IMG/VR virus record: IMGVR_UViG_3300033145_003423
Coordinates: 1-52,543 of that record
DNA length: 52,543 bases
Source of the DNA: a virus
Strand: one strand, 5' to 3'
A program made the position numbers and the translations under genes. The notes under the pieces were generated by a model, which was not told the DNA's origin, did not search any database, and saw only the letters and a program-made list of their open reading frames with translations. Positions 24,213 through 33,675 of the stretch are shown here, in pieces (positions within the stretch are counted from its first letter, which is position 1; each line of letters opens with the position of its first letter).

Positions 24213-25571
24213 TCACTTCACTTTCGTTTTAGACTTGCCGCCAAAAGTCAGATTCATTATTTCTGCTTGTACCGTGGTTTGGAGTTTGACCGTCAAATTG
24301 TAAAATTTATTTGTAGACACCTTGATTACTTTAGTAGCCCCCGGAGATGCAGAAGGAATAGTTATCGAATAAGCAGAAGAATATAGTCCATCATCCTCTT
24401 TAAGATAAAGACTCAATGTGCCACCACCTGTGACATTGCCGAGTTCTACTGCTATGTTTTTGACTTTTTTCTTTATGCCCGGCTTGCCTAAATCCAATGC
24501 GTCAGAAATCCAACGATAAGTTATTGCTGCTGAATCATCCTTTGAACCAACATCAAGCAAGTAAATCTTTTTATCGCTTGCCGAGCAGTATAACTCATCA
24601 CCATCCAAACAAAAGTCATAAATAGAAAAAGCATAAACATGTTTAGTCCACCTACCGGTCAGTGTGTCATACTCAAAGACAAGGTTATTAGTAATTGAGC
24701 CCGTACCTGCAATTGCCAATAAATAAGAACTTTTGTAAGCTACCGCCACTGCATTATCTAAGTAATCAATATTTACCAAGTCAGTAAATTCGCCTAAATC
24801 AAAAGCCACTGGATGGACTTTCCCTCCGCCATAGAAATAAACTCCATCCTGCGATAAGAAGTAAATGCTCTCGTTGATATTGACTACACTTCTGCCTGAT
24901 ACAGTACCTACCGGACCTATTGGAACCTTAGTAAAATTACTAGCGCTTGAGCCTAAATATTTATAAGCTGAGAACTCGTTTATGATAACCAATTGATTCA
25001 AAAGCGGTATAATCTGCTTTATGCCATCACCTGTATTTTCTGAAATTTGAACATAATGATCTGAAATAGTACCAGCATTGCCAACGTCTGAATACCGTAA
25101 ATAAGTAGGCTCTGTAGTGTCATTAGTCCATACCCGAGCCTGCCAACTAGCAATCACATCAAATGTAATAGGAGGTCCGCTAATAGCCGCTAATGTTGTA
25201 CCATCGTAAGACAGCATATCTGTGCCATTGCTCATATAAGATTTGTTCAAAAAGGTATCATTGCAAAATACCGCATTGCCACAATCAGTCTTTATTGCCG
25301 GTGTGACCCATGCAGTAAAAGCCAAATTGCCCACCCATAAGTTAGTCCCTTCAGCCCCAAGAAAATACTTTACTCCTGTTTTAGTCGTGAAAAGAAAAAG
25401 CGATTCGATAACTGCTGATGTAGCCGCTATCTGAACCGCTGAGCCATTTCTAGGCTTCAAGGAATCTTCTCTGACTGTGAAGTTTTGCATATCCTCCGCC
25501 TGTGTCCTCTGCCTGTTTGCTAGAGCAGAATAACCTGTAAATCCCGGCAATTGGTAAACAAGTGTTCTCAC
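24213..25571 (-). CDS. Tail tubular protein B / stabilisation-protein-like
   Basis: A 452-residue, beta-propeller-like protein with repeating blades (GVKYFLGAEGTNLWVG, SMSNGTDM-like, INESIYFLSQDGVYFYGGGK, LVFEYDTLTGRWTKHVYAF). The motif LPGFTGYSALANRQRTQAED near the start is typical of podovirus tail-tube or head-tail stabilisation proteins. The GTG at 25571 is chosen because AGGAGGTGAGAAA precedes it; the longer frame would run into the upstream gene. Confidence 0.65.
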   Translation of the reverse strand: MRTLVYQLPGFTGYSALANRQRTQAEDMQNFTVREDSLKPRNGSAVQIAATSAVIESLFLFTTKTGVKYFLGAEGTNLWVGNLAFTAWVTPAIKTDCGNAVFCNDTFLNKSYMSNGTDMLSYDGTTLAAISGPPITFDVIASWQARVWTNDTTEPTYLRYSDVGNAGTISDHYVQISENTGDGIKQIIPLLNQLVIINEFSAYKYLGSSASNFTKVPIGPVGTVSGRSVVNINESIYFLSQDGVYFYGGGKVHPVAFDLGEFTDLVNIDYLDNAVAVAYKSSYLLAIAGTGSITNNLVFEYDTLTGRWTKHVYAFSIYDFCLDGDELYCSASDKKIYLLDVGSKDDSAAITYRWISDALDLGKPGIKKKVKNIAVELGNVTGGGTLSLYLKEDDGLYSSAYSITIPSASPGATKVIKVSTNKFYNLTVKLQTTVQAEIMNLTFGGKSKTKVK

Positions 25572-25596
25572 TTTCTCACCTCCTGTTATCTCTTCT

Positions 25597-26361
25597 TTAC
25601 CATATGCCTGTGCCTCGACCGTAACCCGGTTCTCTTTGCACATAGTTAGGTTTTTCAAGCCGTATCAACCTATTAATTGCAATTTGTTTGTGATAGTAAA
25701 ATTCTTTCATTAGCCGTAATCCATCAACACTTTCCTCATCATCATAAAGCTTGTAGCGTGCGGCCAAGTAGTAAGCCATGCACCTATGCAATAATGTATG
25801 AGCATTTGGCGTGTCACTTGCCAATGTCATATCTGATGGTAGTGCTCTGTAATAAGCTGTCCACTCACCTGTTGTACCCATTCGTATCTGCCCAAGTCTA
25901 ATGTCAAATGCACCAGAATAATAATCCTGTCCATTACTAACTATGTATTGAGTATCTTCTGCGGGAGCATCCGTAAATGCGGCACAGGTAACTTCTAAGC
26001 CAGCACCGTCATAATCGGTAATAGCCTTGACTTCACTTCCTATGGCTATCACCATGCCGTTATAAGCATCATCAACTGTACTACCATTAGTTTTAAGGAT
26101 TATTGAAGTTGTGGTGCAATCAGCATCGCAAACACCATAAACCTTATAAGCAAAGATTTTAAGGATACTTAAAAAGTCACTAGGCAAGTCGGTATAACCG
26201 TATTCGTAAGTTTGCGTTATATTGAAACTCTTGTTGTACCACGCATTCTCACCGAACTCATCACATTGGCATTGATTAGCCCAAAGTATTGCATTGGCAT
26301 CAGTCATTTCATCTTCTTCCAGAAACGATTCAGCAAGAGCTTTGATTTCGTCAAGCGTCAT
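25597..26361 (-). CDS. Tail tubular protein A / head-tail adaptor-like
   Basis: A 254-residue protein whose ends have the podovirus adaptor pattern: LDEIKALAESFLEEDEMTDA and GYTDLPSDFLSILKI at the N-terminus, and HTLLHRCMAYYLAARYKLYD at about 185-205. The middle (100-160) looks like an inserted beta domain. It would connect the portal to the tail tube. The call rests on position before the tube gene and on these patterns. Confidence 0.6.
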   Translation of the reverse strand: MTLDEIKALAESFLEEDEMTDANAILWANQCQCDEFGENAWYNKSFNITQTYEYGYTDLPSDFLSILKIFAYKVYGVCDADCTTTSIILKTNGSTVDDAYNGMVIAIGSEVKAITDYDGAGLEVTCAAFTDAPAEDTQYIVSNGQDYYSGAFDIRLGQIRMGTTGEWTAYYRALPSDMTLASDTPNAHTLLHRCMAYYLAARYKLYDDEESVDGLRLMKEFYYHKQIAINRLIRLEKPNYVQREPGYGRGTGIW

Positions 26362-26377
26362 AGGGAATCACCTCCCT

Positions 26378-26965
26378 CTATTTCCAAACTATAATTTTAG
26401 AAGTCGCACCCGAACCATCACTAATCAAAGTTAGCAAATCTTCTATTGTGAGATTAAGCAGAGTGGAAGAATCAACCAATATCCCGTTTTCGACAGTAGC
26501 GGCAATAGCAGGATAAATATAGAGATTGCCCGATGCCCTTTGGACGCTTATCATACTGCCCTGCAGGTTAAAGCCCACCAAGCCGGTTGATGCTTTTGCT
26601 GCAGCTATAGTGGTTATCGTTAAACCCGCACTCGCTTCACGGAAGGTAATTGTTCCCGTGGCCGGGGTAACATTCTTCCCGTTAATATCGCCCAAAAACG
26701 CGCCAAGCATATTCCCCCAATCAGCTTTAATCGTTGCCACAGCAGTAGTACCTGTTAGAGTCGCTGCTTCATATATCAATGCTCCCGTGGTGTTATCCGT
26801 ACCAAAGATAATACATTTCTGCGTGTCTCCCACATCGTTGGACAAGACTTCAATCTTATCTCCTGCCGGCTGATTGGTGAACCCACTCCATGCCAAGGTT
26901 TCAAACAAGGGAATAACATAGTCTATCTTTTTGAACTGTTCAATTGTATGGTTATACAAGGCCAT
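26378..26965 (-). CDS. Putative virion decoration protein
   Basis: A 195-residue beta-rich protein (IEVLSNDVGDTQKCIIFGTD, TGTITFREASAGLTITTIAA). The ATG at 26965 is chosen over the adjacent GTG at 26968 because of AAAGGCGG spacing. It overlaps the upstream gene by 14 bases. It is encoded with capsid and tail proteins, so a capsid fibre or decoration function is likely. Confidence 0.5.
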   Translation of the reverse strand: MALYNHTIEQFKKIDYVIPLFETLAWSGFTNQPAGDKIEVLSNDVGDTQKCIIFGTDNTTGALIYEAATLTGTTAVATIKADWGNMLGAFLGDINGKNVTPATGTITFREASAGLTITTIAAAKASTGLVGFNLQGSMISVQRASGNLYIYPAIAATVENGILVDSSTLLNLTIEDLLTLISDGSGATSKIIVWK

Positions 26966-27245
26966 CACCGCCTTTCTTGAGCAGTATATCTCTCATAACA
27001 TCAGTTTTCATCTTCGTCCAACCTTCGGGCTTATCATCATCAGTCCAAGTCTTTATTTCTGCCATCATTTCAGCCCGGCTCATAGCATTGATTTTATCCT
27101 CATGGGCCTTTATTTGAGACTCACACTTGTCTTTCTCTTCTTCCTTTGCTGTGCCACTAATCTTTCTTAACTCCTGCCATACGAGATATAAGAGCTTGTT
27201 GGTGTCACCCATTCTTTCAGGCATACATGAAAAGTTTATTTTCAA
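26952..27245 (-). CDS. Hypothetical small acidic structural protein
   Basis: A 97-residue charged helical protein (YLVWQELRKISGTAKEEEKD, INAMSRAEMMAEIKTWTDDD). The start is uncertain: TTG at 27245 is in frame with an AAGAAGGTGATG tract upstream, and an ATG lies 7 codons later. It is not recognised. Confidence 0.45.
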   Translation of the reverse strand: MKINFSCMPERMGDTNKLLYLVWQELRKISGTAKEEEKDKCESQIKAHEDKINAMSRAEMMAEIKTWTDDDKPEGWTKMKTDVMRDILLKKGGDGLV

Positions 27246-27292
27246 TCTTCATCACCTTCTTAATAATGTAGAGAGGGGATTAATCCCCTCTC

Positions 27293-27778
27293 TTATGCCG
27301 TTGCTGATAAAGCTACTGCACCGATGTTTAAGACAATCTGCCATTCGGTTGCGGACTTGTAAGCCAATACCAATGCTTCGCCTACCGCATTAAACGTCAT
27401 TATGTCATTTGTACCATCAACGGTTACACCATCCGCACAGGTAACTACTACATCGCCCGATGAAATGGTATCAATTCTTATGGTTGCTTCATCGCCTGCT
27501 GTTGGTGCGGCTAATGTCATGTCTGCTATGCCCGTACCGCCTGCAATTGATGAAACACCATTAGTTGAGCAAGCTTTCTTACCTGTTGAACCGTCTAATG
27601 CCGTTATGGTGTTTTTAGTCACTAATTTGTTTAGTTGTGTGGCGGTTGCAGTTACTTCAACTTTCTTCTGATATAAAGTACCATCTTGTGCAATGGCAGT
27701 AGACTCGGAACCTGCCTTGCCTACAGCATATCCGTTTGATTTAGAAGAAAAACCCTCGTTGTGAGTGTATCCAGCCAT
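27293..27778 (-). CDS. Head fibre / decoration-like protein
   Basis: A 161-residue protein with VEVTATATQLNKLVTKNTI at about 40-58 followed by a beta-rich domain (ATIRIDTISSGDVVVTCADG, ALVLAYKSATEWQIVLN). The ATQLNKL motif is common at the start of capsid-attached fibres in Firmicutes phages. The position next to the capsid gene agrees. Ribosome site GGAGGTGAACAATA. Confidence 0.55.
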   Translation of the reverse strand: MAGYTHNEGFSSKSNGYAVGKAGSESTAIAQDGTLYQKKVEVTATATQLNKLVTKNTITALDGSTGKKACSTNGVSSIAGGTGIADMTLAAPTAGDEATIRIDTISSGDVVVTCADGVTVDGTNDIMTFNAVGEALVLAYKSATEWQIVLNIGAVALSATA

Positions 27779-27892
27779 TATTGTTCACCTCCATAAAATA
27801 TAGGCAGGGCAGGGTGTTAACCCCGCCCCAAACATCAGAAAATAAAATAACACCCTGTAGGTGTCGGTGTTGGTTGTTCAATCGAGGTAGGT

Positions 27893-28864
27893 TTAATCTG
27901 GAATACTGAAAACGTAAGGCTGATATTTGTACATCCCCGCAGAGTAACGCATGATAGAACCGATTTTCCAGGTTAATGTCTCATTCACTTTCCAGCTACG
28001 TAAATCATAATCATCTCCAGAAGGCAAACGGTTAATGAATTTAGCGGACTGTTTAGCTGCCTTAGAATCCATTACGCACCAAGGAATGTTTGTTTTGCCA
28101 GATTGCTTCTGATACTGTTTCCAGACCACAACCTGCATCGAGCCTTCAAATATATTTGGGTTGTTATCTGCAGTATCACTTTTACCGTTTGCTCCAACAA
28201 TCTCTAACGCTTTCTTTCTTAGCGTTATCGGCACAACGAGAGTGTCAGGTTGCAAATTGGCCGCGTTACCCTCGTCATCCTTCATTGCAAACATGGTTTG
28301 GCAAGCTTCTTCCAAGTTCTCTTCATTGAGCTCTAATGTCAAAAGGTTGCTCTGTGTACCTGAAGCATTTGCCATTGTGTGAGAAGCCGATGCCAAAGGA
28401 AGACTGTCACCCGTAAGCGTCCAGTTAAGACTTACGCCATTAACAGAAAAGCTGGTTTGGTCGGCATAGGTAAATATGCCTGCAGTAGAGTTTTCTTTAG
28501 TTCTTGCAGCTCCAAGGGCAAAATCTCCGTGGTCATTTTTAAGGTTTATTAGTTTTGCATCATCAAGCAAAAATTCATCGTAGGCTCTACCTGCTTGCCA
28601 AATTATGGGAACCCATGTCTTGGTATAGCCTTCTTTCTGCTCGGCAAAAGTAAATTCACCATTCCATTCGGTAAAGTCAACAGCCCCAACTAAACTAGAA
28701 ACGGACTCTGCAACATTACTGGATTGCTCCCTTTGGAATAAATGCGGAATCATGCTGTCTTTTATTGCATCCTCATATACCTGTGTCCAATATTCCAATA
28801 TAGGATATTGAAATTTTCCAACAAGTTTATCAAAATTACTTGAGTCTTGTACCATTACACCCAT
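27893..28864 (-). CDS. Major capsid protein
   Basis: A 323-residue protein in the expected position after the scaffold. The start (FQYPILEYWTQVYEDAIKDS) and the C-terminal part (DSKAAKQSAKFINRLPSGDD, LTWKIGSIMRYSAGMYKYQP) resemble the Mu gpT-like and N4-like groups of HK97-fold capsid proteins. FDLDDAKLINLKNDHG-type sequence around 100 supports this. No prohead protease gene is visible, consistent with scaffold-driven assembly. AAAGGATGG lies before the ATG. Confidence 0.78.
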   Translation of the reverse strand: MGVMVQDSSNFDKLVGKFQYPILEYWTQVYEDAIKDSMIPHLFQREQSSNVAESVSSLVGAVDFTEWNGEFTFAEQKEGYTKTWVPIIWQAGRAYDEFLLDDAKLINLKNDHGDFALGAARTKENSTAGIFTYADQTSFSVNGVSLNWTLTGDSLPLASASHTMANASGTQSNLLTLELNEENLEEACQTMFAMKDDEGNAANLQPDTLVVPITLRKKALEIVGANGKSDTADNNPNIFEGSMQVVVWKQYQKQSGKTNIPWCVMDSKAAKQSAKFINRLPSGDDYDLRSWKVNETLTWKIGSIMRYSAGMYKYQPYVFSIPD

Positions 28865-28881
28865 CTATTTCACCATCCTTT

Positions 28882-29310
28882 CTAACTAGCAACAAGTGCA
28901 TTCTTTATGGCAACGCACTGTACTTTCGTGTTTGTTGTGTCTACATTGAGCAATACCAGATGTCCGCTTGTAACATCGGATGAATCAATGCTCGCGCCGG
29001 TTGCATCTCCTAATGTTGCCGACTCGCAACCTGCTATAAATGTTGCAGCTGCTGTCCCGGTATATGGTCCTTCTATGATGTCACCAGGCTTCACCAGTTC
29101 CATATAGCCCAGCTGATCTGTCCCGCCAGTAGTGGCTTTGTAACAAATTGCGTGGATACGACCTGTGCCAACAGCCTCAGTCCATCTGCCGCTCGAAAGG
29201 GTATAGGCAGTGCCAACAACGCTAGTCTCAGCATCAGTCATGTAAATATTGTCAATATACTTACTGCGGTAATTTCCGGTAAAAATATTACCGATAAGTT
29301 TTAATGCCAT
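28882..29310 (-). CDS. Putative capsid decoration protein
   Basis: A 142-residue beta-rich protein (NIYMTDAETSVVGTAYTLSS, LVKPGDIIEGPYTGTAAATF) between the scaffold and capsid genes. The composition fits a small capsid-stabilising protein. The ATG follows GGGAGG. No specific family is claimed. Confidence 0.55.
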   Translation of the reverse strand: MALKLIGNIFTGNYRSKYIDNIYMTDAETSVVGTAYTLSSGRWTEAVGTGRIHAICYKATTGGTDQLGYMELVKPGDIIEGPYTGTAAATFIAGCESATLGDATGASIDSSDVTSGHLVLLNVDTTNTKVQCVAIKNALVAS

Positions 29311-29343
29311 TTTTCTAACCTCCCATAAATAAATTAAGAAGGC

Positions 29344-30348
29344 TTATTTCGCCTTCTTATGGTACTTAGCCGCTCTTTTCTTTAATTGTGCATCTGTATC
29401 ATTCGGGAAAGTTCCTTTCCATGTTTCCCATTCCTCTGCACTCAAAATTACCTCTATTCCAAAGTCGCCGCTTCCGCTTTTTTCGCTTCGCAAGTGAGCC
29501 TTGGAATCAATGTTTCTTAACGCTTTACTTGTGCCTGTTTTTTTAGCAAATTCCAGTATTTCATCTTCGTGTGTCGCTAGCCATGCAGCTTTTAGTGGCA
29601 CTCCGCGTCTCATCATATCTTGGGTTGCTTCATCAAGTTCCGGTATTGTAGCAGGTACAAGGTCGCCATATTTCTTAGACAATTCAACGTGTTCTTTTTG
29701 CATCTGTTGCATTGCCATTTGTCTAGCGAACTGGTTCTGCTTCTCTGTTTCCCTTTGTTCTCCAGCTTCCAGCCTTTGTTTAAGCTCGTTCAGTTCTTGT
29801 TCTCGCTTCACTTCATCAGCTTTCAACCTTGCAAATTCAGGGTCGTAACCTTTGGCAACATATTCGTCATAGATTTGCTGGGGTTTCTGTTCCAATTGTT
29901 TCTTTTGCTGTTCAACTCTGGCTTTTTCTTCACGATCTATTGCCGCCCAATATTGAGCTTCAGTTTGTATTCCATGAGATTGACCAAAGCGTTCAGCAAA
30001 TTTCGCATCTCTTTGAGTCTGAATTTCTTGCCTTGCACTCTCAGCTTTCTTTTCAGCCGCTTCTGCTTTGCGTCTCATTTCTGCAAAAGCTCTATCAGCT
30101 TCGGGTGATTGCTTAACAGATTCAGGAGTTCCATCTTCTTTACTCTGATTAACGGTTTCAGAATCGTTGTCAACTATCGCATCAGCGGTATTGCTTTCAT
30201 CGCCAACTTGAATGTTGTCTGTGCTTACGTCTGCATCAGAAGTTCCCCCTGTGTCTCCGGTATCAATTTCACCTTCCGCGAACAACTGTAAGTCCATTGG
30301 AGGAGTCGCGACCTTCTCCAAACCTTCGTTTACAGGCATTTTTTTCAT
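29344..30348 (-). CDS. Scaffolding protein
   Basis: A 334-residue highly charged helical protein. MDLQLFAEGE near residue 18 is the usual N-terminal signature of scaffolds in Firmicutes phages, followed by an acidic low-complexity part (30-80). The coiled-coil core (EMRRKAEAAEKKAESARQEI, LKQRLEAGEQRETEKQNQFA) spans about 90-215. The C-terminus is basic (DAQLKKRAAKYHKKAK), as expected for capsid binding. Site TGGAGGATTGAAAC. Confidence 0.85.
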   Translation of the reverse strand: MKKMPVNEGLEKVATPPMDLQLFAEGEIDTGDTGGTSDADVSTDNIQVGDESNTADAIVDNDSETVNQSKEDGTPESVKQSPEADRAFAEMRRKAEAAEKKAESARQEIQTQRDAKFAERFGQSHGIQTEAQYWAAIDREEKARVEQQKKQLEQKPQQIYDEYVAKGYDPEFARLKADEVKREQELNELKQRLEAGEQRETEKQNQFARQMAMQQMQKEHVELSKKYGDLVPATIPELDEATQDMMRRGVPLKAAWLATHEDEILEFAKKTGTSKALRNIDSKAHLRSEKSGSGDFGIEVILSAEEWETWKGTFPNDTDAQLKKRAAKYHKKAK

Positions 30349-30383
30349 GTTTCAATCCTCCATTTTAATAATCTTATTTGGTG

Positions 30384-30527
30384 CTATTTACCACTGTTTA
30401 AGCCTTTTCTGGCCCGTAAGTCTCCACCCTTAATAACTTTGGTGGTATCTTCATCTCTGCCGCCCTTGGCCGCTCCGTAAATAAATGAGCCTTTGTTCGG
30501 CATTGGTTTGCTTAGGTTCTTTTCCAT
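30384..30527 (-). CDS. 47-residue basic peptide
   Basis: The ATG at 30527 follows GGGGAGGTGTGGACGC, a much better site than that of the longer frame starting at 30608. The product begins MEKNLSKPMPNKGSFIYGAA and ends RARKGLNSGK. It is located just upstream of the scaffold gene. The function is unknown. Confidence 0.5.
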   Translation of the reverse strand: MEKNLSKPMPNKGSFIYGAAKGGRDEDTTKVIKGGDLRARKGLNSGK

Positions 30528-30670
30528 GCGTCCACACCTCCCCTCAAATAGTGTCCGTGAGCGATTGCCGGCAAGTATCTCCGCCCAATAGGTAGTCAAG
30601 CCTTGCACTCGTTATGAGCGATATGTTAAACCCCAATCCGGGGCAATAAATAGGCAAAGTAATTCAGAAA

Positions 30671-30714
30671 AACAAAAAAGCGGTCCCATCCACAATTAAG
30701 TGGACAGGACCGCT
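30671..30714 (-). terminator. Terminator within the structural operon
   Basis: On the minus strand AGCGGTCC pairs with GGACCGCT, with an inner CCAC/GTGG stem, followed by TTTTTTG. It lies downstream of the gene at 30731-31084 and upstream of the scaffold region. Partial termination could set portal versus capsid levels. Confidence 0.75.
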
Positions 30715-30730
30715 AGGGTCGCTAGTGTTG

Positions 30731-31084
30731 TTATCTCATTTTGTTGCAATATACAATGTTTCTTGTCGGGATAAGAAACGATTCGCTTTCTTCCCAAGCA
30801 CCTTTATAGTAAAACAAAACATCGTGAAAACGCATTAATCCGTTTGAATCGCTCTCAGGTATTTGAGACCCATAAGCAGTTATTTCAAGCCCTTGAACAG
30901 ATGCTATTATCTCATAAACAGGATATTTAATCGGGCTTTTATGTCCATTGGAATCATTGTTTTCTTCATCCATATAAATTACTGTTCTGATGTTCTCTAT
31001 GTTAGATTCAAGCCCATAATGGTCAAGCCTACTCTTTAAAATATTCGTTTCGTCATGCCTCCTTTTGGTGAGCTTAAAATACAA
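30731..31084 (-). CDS. Hypothetical protein between portal and scaffold
   Basis: A 117-residue protein (INRTVIYMDEENND-type middle, HDVLFYYKGAWEESESFLIP near the C-terminus). The TTG at 31084 gives the longest frame and overlaps the upstream zinc-ribbon gene by 11 bases, but its ribosome site is weak. AAAAGGAGG inside the frame at about 31056 could serve a shorter product. The start is therefore uncertain, and the function is unknown. Confidence 0.45.
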   Translation of the reverse strand: MYFKLTKRRHDETNILKSRLDHYGLESNIENIRTVIYMDEENNDSNGHKSPIKYPVYEIIASVQGLEITAYGSQIPESDSNGLMRFHDVLFYYKGAWEESESFLIPTRNIVYCNKMR

Positions 31085-31265
31085 TGAAATTTTTCTTTTT
31101 ACACCTCGGGCAAATCTTAATCACAACAAACTTTTCCTTGATTTCGGGCTTGGTCACAAAAATAGACGGCTCCCTGCCGTCCCTTACGTGCTGTTCAGTT
31201 GAATCTCGATTGCTCTCGAATAGCGTCCTACCACAATGTTTGCATTGATACCTAAATATTTGCAG
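31074..31265 (-). CDS. Com-like zinc-ribbon protein, likely CTG start
   Basis: A 63-residue protein with RYQCKHCGRTLFESN at residues 6-20 and KICPRCKKKNFIVF at the C-terminus. Mu Com and its relatives have this CxxC...CPRCKxxN pattern; in Mu, Com activates translation of mom. Here the only frame-compatible start near AAAAAAGGAGATGACATAA is a CTG at 31265, because an ATG ACA TAA stop precedes it. No mom-like gene is recognised next to it. It sits between portal and scaffold. Confidence 0.5.
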   Translation of the reverse strand: MQIFRYQCKHCGRTLFESNRDSTEQHVRDGREPSIFVTKPEIKEKFVVIKICPRCKKKNFIVF

Positions 31266-31294
31266 TTATGTCATCTCCTTTTTTTTGCGTGACA

Positions 31295-33322
31295 TTATTG
31301 TCCACTCACCATCGCCAACATCTTCTCCTGCATCTCAGGCGGTAAGCCTGCAAATTTCTCCTGAAGTTCAGGCGGCATTTTGTCAACCAATGAAGCCTCA
31401 CCTTCGCCACCACTTCCTTGCAATTGCTGTTGTTGCTGTTGTTTCTGCATCTCCATCTGTTCATCTCTCATAGCTTCCAACTTTTCCACCTCTTTTTCAA
31501 GGTCTGCAAGTATTCTTTCCAAATAAGGCATTCCAATCTTTTGCAGCAGTTTAAGATATGCTATGTTGCCCCGTGTCGGTTCAAATGCCTTCTGACTTGC
31601 CAATTGAACAATATTAGCCATTACCTCGCTCTTATTCTGCATAAAACCTGCCTGAGCCGATACGTTGATGTCAAGGTTGGGATAAACCATGTTACCATTA
31701 TCATCCCTTAATAACGCCAATCTTGAAAACACACCGTATTCAGATTGGTTATTATCTCCGCTTATCCTAAATGGCCTGTCATCATCGCAAAATGCCATAG
31801 CAAAATCTGCCACCATACGATACAGCTTTCTGAACGCTATTGATTTATATGCGCTGGCCAGATTCGTTTTATAGGTAGCCTGCTGCACGTATACCTGTGC
31901 TTGCTTCGCTGACTTAACTCCTGGGTCATGTATACCCATTACTGAGTTTGTAGCACCTGTTATCATTTGCATCATCGACCATAGGAATTCTATCCACTGT
32001 ATTCCATCAATGTTTGTGCCTATGTCTACCTCTTTTACATTACCCCTAACGAGGATTACTGATGAACCGGGGTCTGATATTTCTTTTACATCTTCTCCGT
32101 TTTCACAAAGTATTTTCTTTCTGCCTCGTAAAAACGATTCTTCCTGAATGTAAACCGCCTTTAATGCTGATTCATACAAGTCTTTAATATCATCAATCAT
32201 CGACGTGCCCCAACATGATAGGTCTTTGGGCAAGTACACCTGATAAACTATATCCCACCCTTTGGGTATGTAGTAATCTACTTTAATGCCTATTAAGATG
32301 CCTGCATCATCGTATATTTCATTTTTAGGTTCTCTGTTGACTTCCTCTATCGGCCTGAATCTAGGCTCACCTTTTTCATCCATTCCAGATCTTATCATAG
32401 TACCAACTTCAAGTATTTCAGTATCCACTGGCTCGTGGTTTTCATCTCTGTGCCAATAAAACTTAGGGATTTCTTCAAGAATTAAATCATTAGACCACCA
32501 CAGCTTACATATGTCTCCATCTTCATCCCTGTATGTAGTTTCGACAATGGACCATCGCGATAAGCCTGAATCGCTGCTGTTAGTGTTTTCAGTGCTTGAA
32601 TTACTAACCATACCGGTACTATCACTGATTTCATCGTATTCTTTGTATAACACCGCTTTCTCTTCCAAGTCGTCTCTCGTTATATGTGGCCATCTACGAA
32701 GTATGTATTTCTCGGTTTTGTTTAAAATGTGATGGTAATGTTCTAAATCTTTGTCCCAATCCAATGCCCCTGCATTAGGTATGATATGTAGGGGGTGTGG
32801 GTCACTTATTTCAATATTGCCCACATAAGAGCCGTATTGTATCGCATTGTTCCAATGCCCCTTGTAGAAACTCCCGCCAAATTTCTTAGCCCTGCGCTCG
32901 TTCCTGAGATTAATCTCTTCAAGGTCTGATGCGTTGCACACTGACTCGACATATTTACTCGTTAATTTGACTACCTGCTCATCATCTAATGCTACTGCAG
33001 ATAGGTCAGGTTTGGGTACGGATAGGTCGATGAGTGCTTCAATGGTAGTGCGAATAAAGTTTATAACAGTTCGGACTTCTCGGCTTTGATTGTAACCTGT
33101 ATCCTTTAAATTGCCGAATTCTTTTTTACCTTGATAGTATTGCTCATTAGAGTTTATGCTTTCATCTATGGGCTTTTTAGCACTTCGATCATTCGCAAAT
33201 TGTTTTTTCCATTTCTCGATCATTTCCTGTTGTTGTCTTTCTTCTTCTTCGGCCTGTTTTCGCTCTGCCATTTTCTTTCTCACCGCCTTTATTGGTTGCA
33301 TTATTTTATCTGTCAGGGACAA
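31295..33322 (-). CDS. Portal protein
   Basis: A 675-residue portal, the length expected for podovirus-like portals. It forms the dodecameric DNA channel at the head vertex. The start has QYYQGKKEFGNLKDTGYNQS and VRTVINFIRTTIEALIDLSV. The middle contains a long beta-rich wing and DIVYQVYLPKDLSCWGTSMI. MITGATNSVMGIHDPGVKSA at about 465-485 is a conserved portal segment, and the C-terminus is a Gln-rich coiled coil (QMEMQKQQQQQQLQGSGGEG). The TTG start follows AAGGGTGGTGATGCGAA. Confidence 0.85.
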   Translation of the reverse strand: MSLTDKIMQPIKAVRKKMAERKQAEEEERQQQEMIEKWKKQFANDRSAKKPIDESINSNEQYYQGKKEFGNLKDTGYNQSREVRTVINFIRTTIEALIDLSVPKPDLSAVALDDEQVVKLTSKYVESVCNASDLEEINLRNERRAKKFGGSFYKGHWNNAIQYGSYVGNIEISDPHPLHIIPNAGALDWDKDLEHYHHILNKTEKYILRRWPHITRDDLEEKAVLYKEYDEISDSTGMVSNSSTENTNSSDSGLSRWSIVETTYRDEDGDICKLWWSNDLILEEIPKFYWHRDENHEPVDTEILEVGTMIRSGMDEKGEPRFRPIEEVNREPKNEIYDDAGILIGIKVDYYIPKGWDIVYQVYLPKDLSCWGTSMIDDIKDLYESALKAVYIQEESFLRGRKKILCENGEDVKEISDPGSSVILVRGNVKEVDIGTNIDGIQWIEFLWSMMQMITGATNSVMGIHDPGVKSAKQAQVYVQQATYKTNLASAYKSIAFRKLYRMVADFAMAFCDDDRPFRISGDNNQSEYGVFSRLALLRDDNGNMVYPNLDINVSAQAGFMQNKSEVMANIVQLASQKAFEPTRGNIAYLKLLQKIGMPYLERILADLEKEVEKLEAMRDEQMEMQKQQQQQQLQGSGGEGEASLVDKMPPELQEKFAGLPPEMQEKMLAMVSGQ

Positions 33323-33399
33323 TTCGCATCACCACCCTTAAAAATTAGCGTTAAAAATCCCGTCAACTACTCGATAATCTCGAATAGTTGCGGGTTGAT

Positions 33400-33675
33400 T
33401 TACAAGATATCTAAGCTTTTGCGCAATGCGTCGTTTATTGATGTTGCGGTATTTCTCAACTCAAGCATTTTTTCCAATATACCTGCCTCTTCAGGAGGAA
33501 CAAATTCGCTTTCTCCACAACAAGGCGTGGGTCCTTCAAAAACAACACTCAAGACATTTGTTTTCATTTTCACATCTTCGAGTATCCCTGCAGTAGCTTT
33601 TATTATTTCTCGTAAAGTCTCTTGTTTTCCCTGTATCCCTGCTTTACATGTTTCGTAATTTGTTACACTATTCAT
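33400..33675 (-). CDS. Hypothetical small protein
   Basis: A 91-residue protein from the ATG at 33675, which follows AAGGAGGAATATTA; the longer frame to 33726 lacks this support. It has a helical N-terminus (CKAGIQGKQETLREIIKATA) and PTPCCGESEFVPPEEAG. The function is unknown. It starts exactly where the preceding gene ends. Confidence 0.55.
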   Translation of the reverse strand: MNSVTNYETCKAGIQGKQETLREIIKATAGILEDVKMKTNVLSVVFEGPTPCCGESEFVPPEEAGILEKMLELRNTATSINDALRKSLDIL

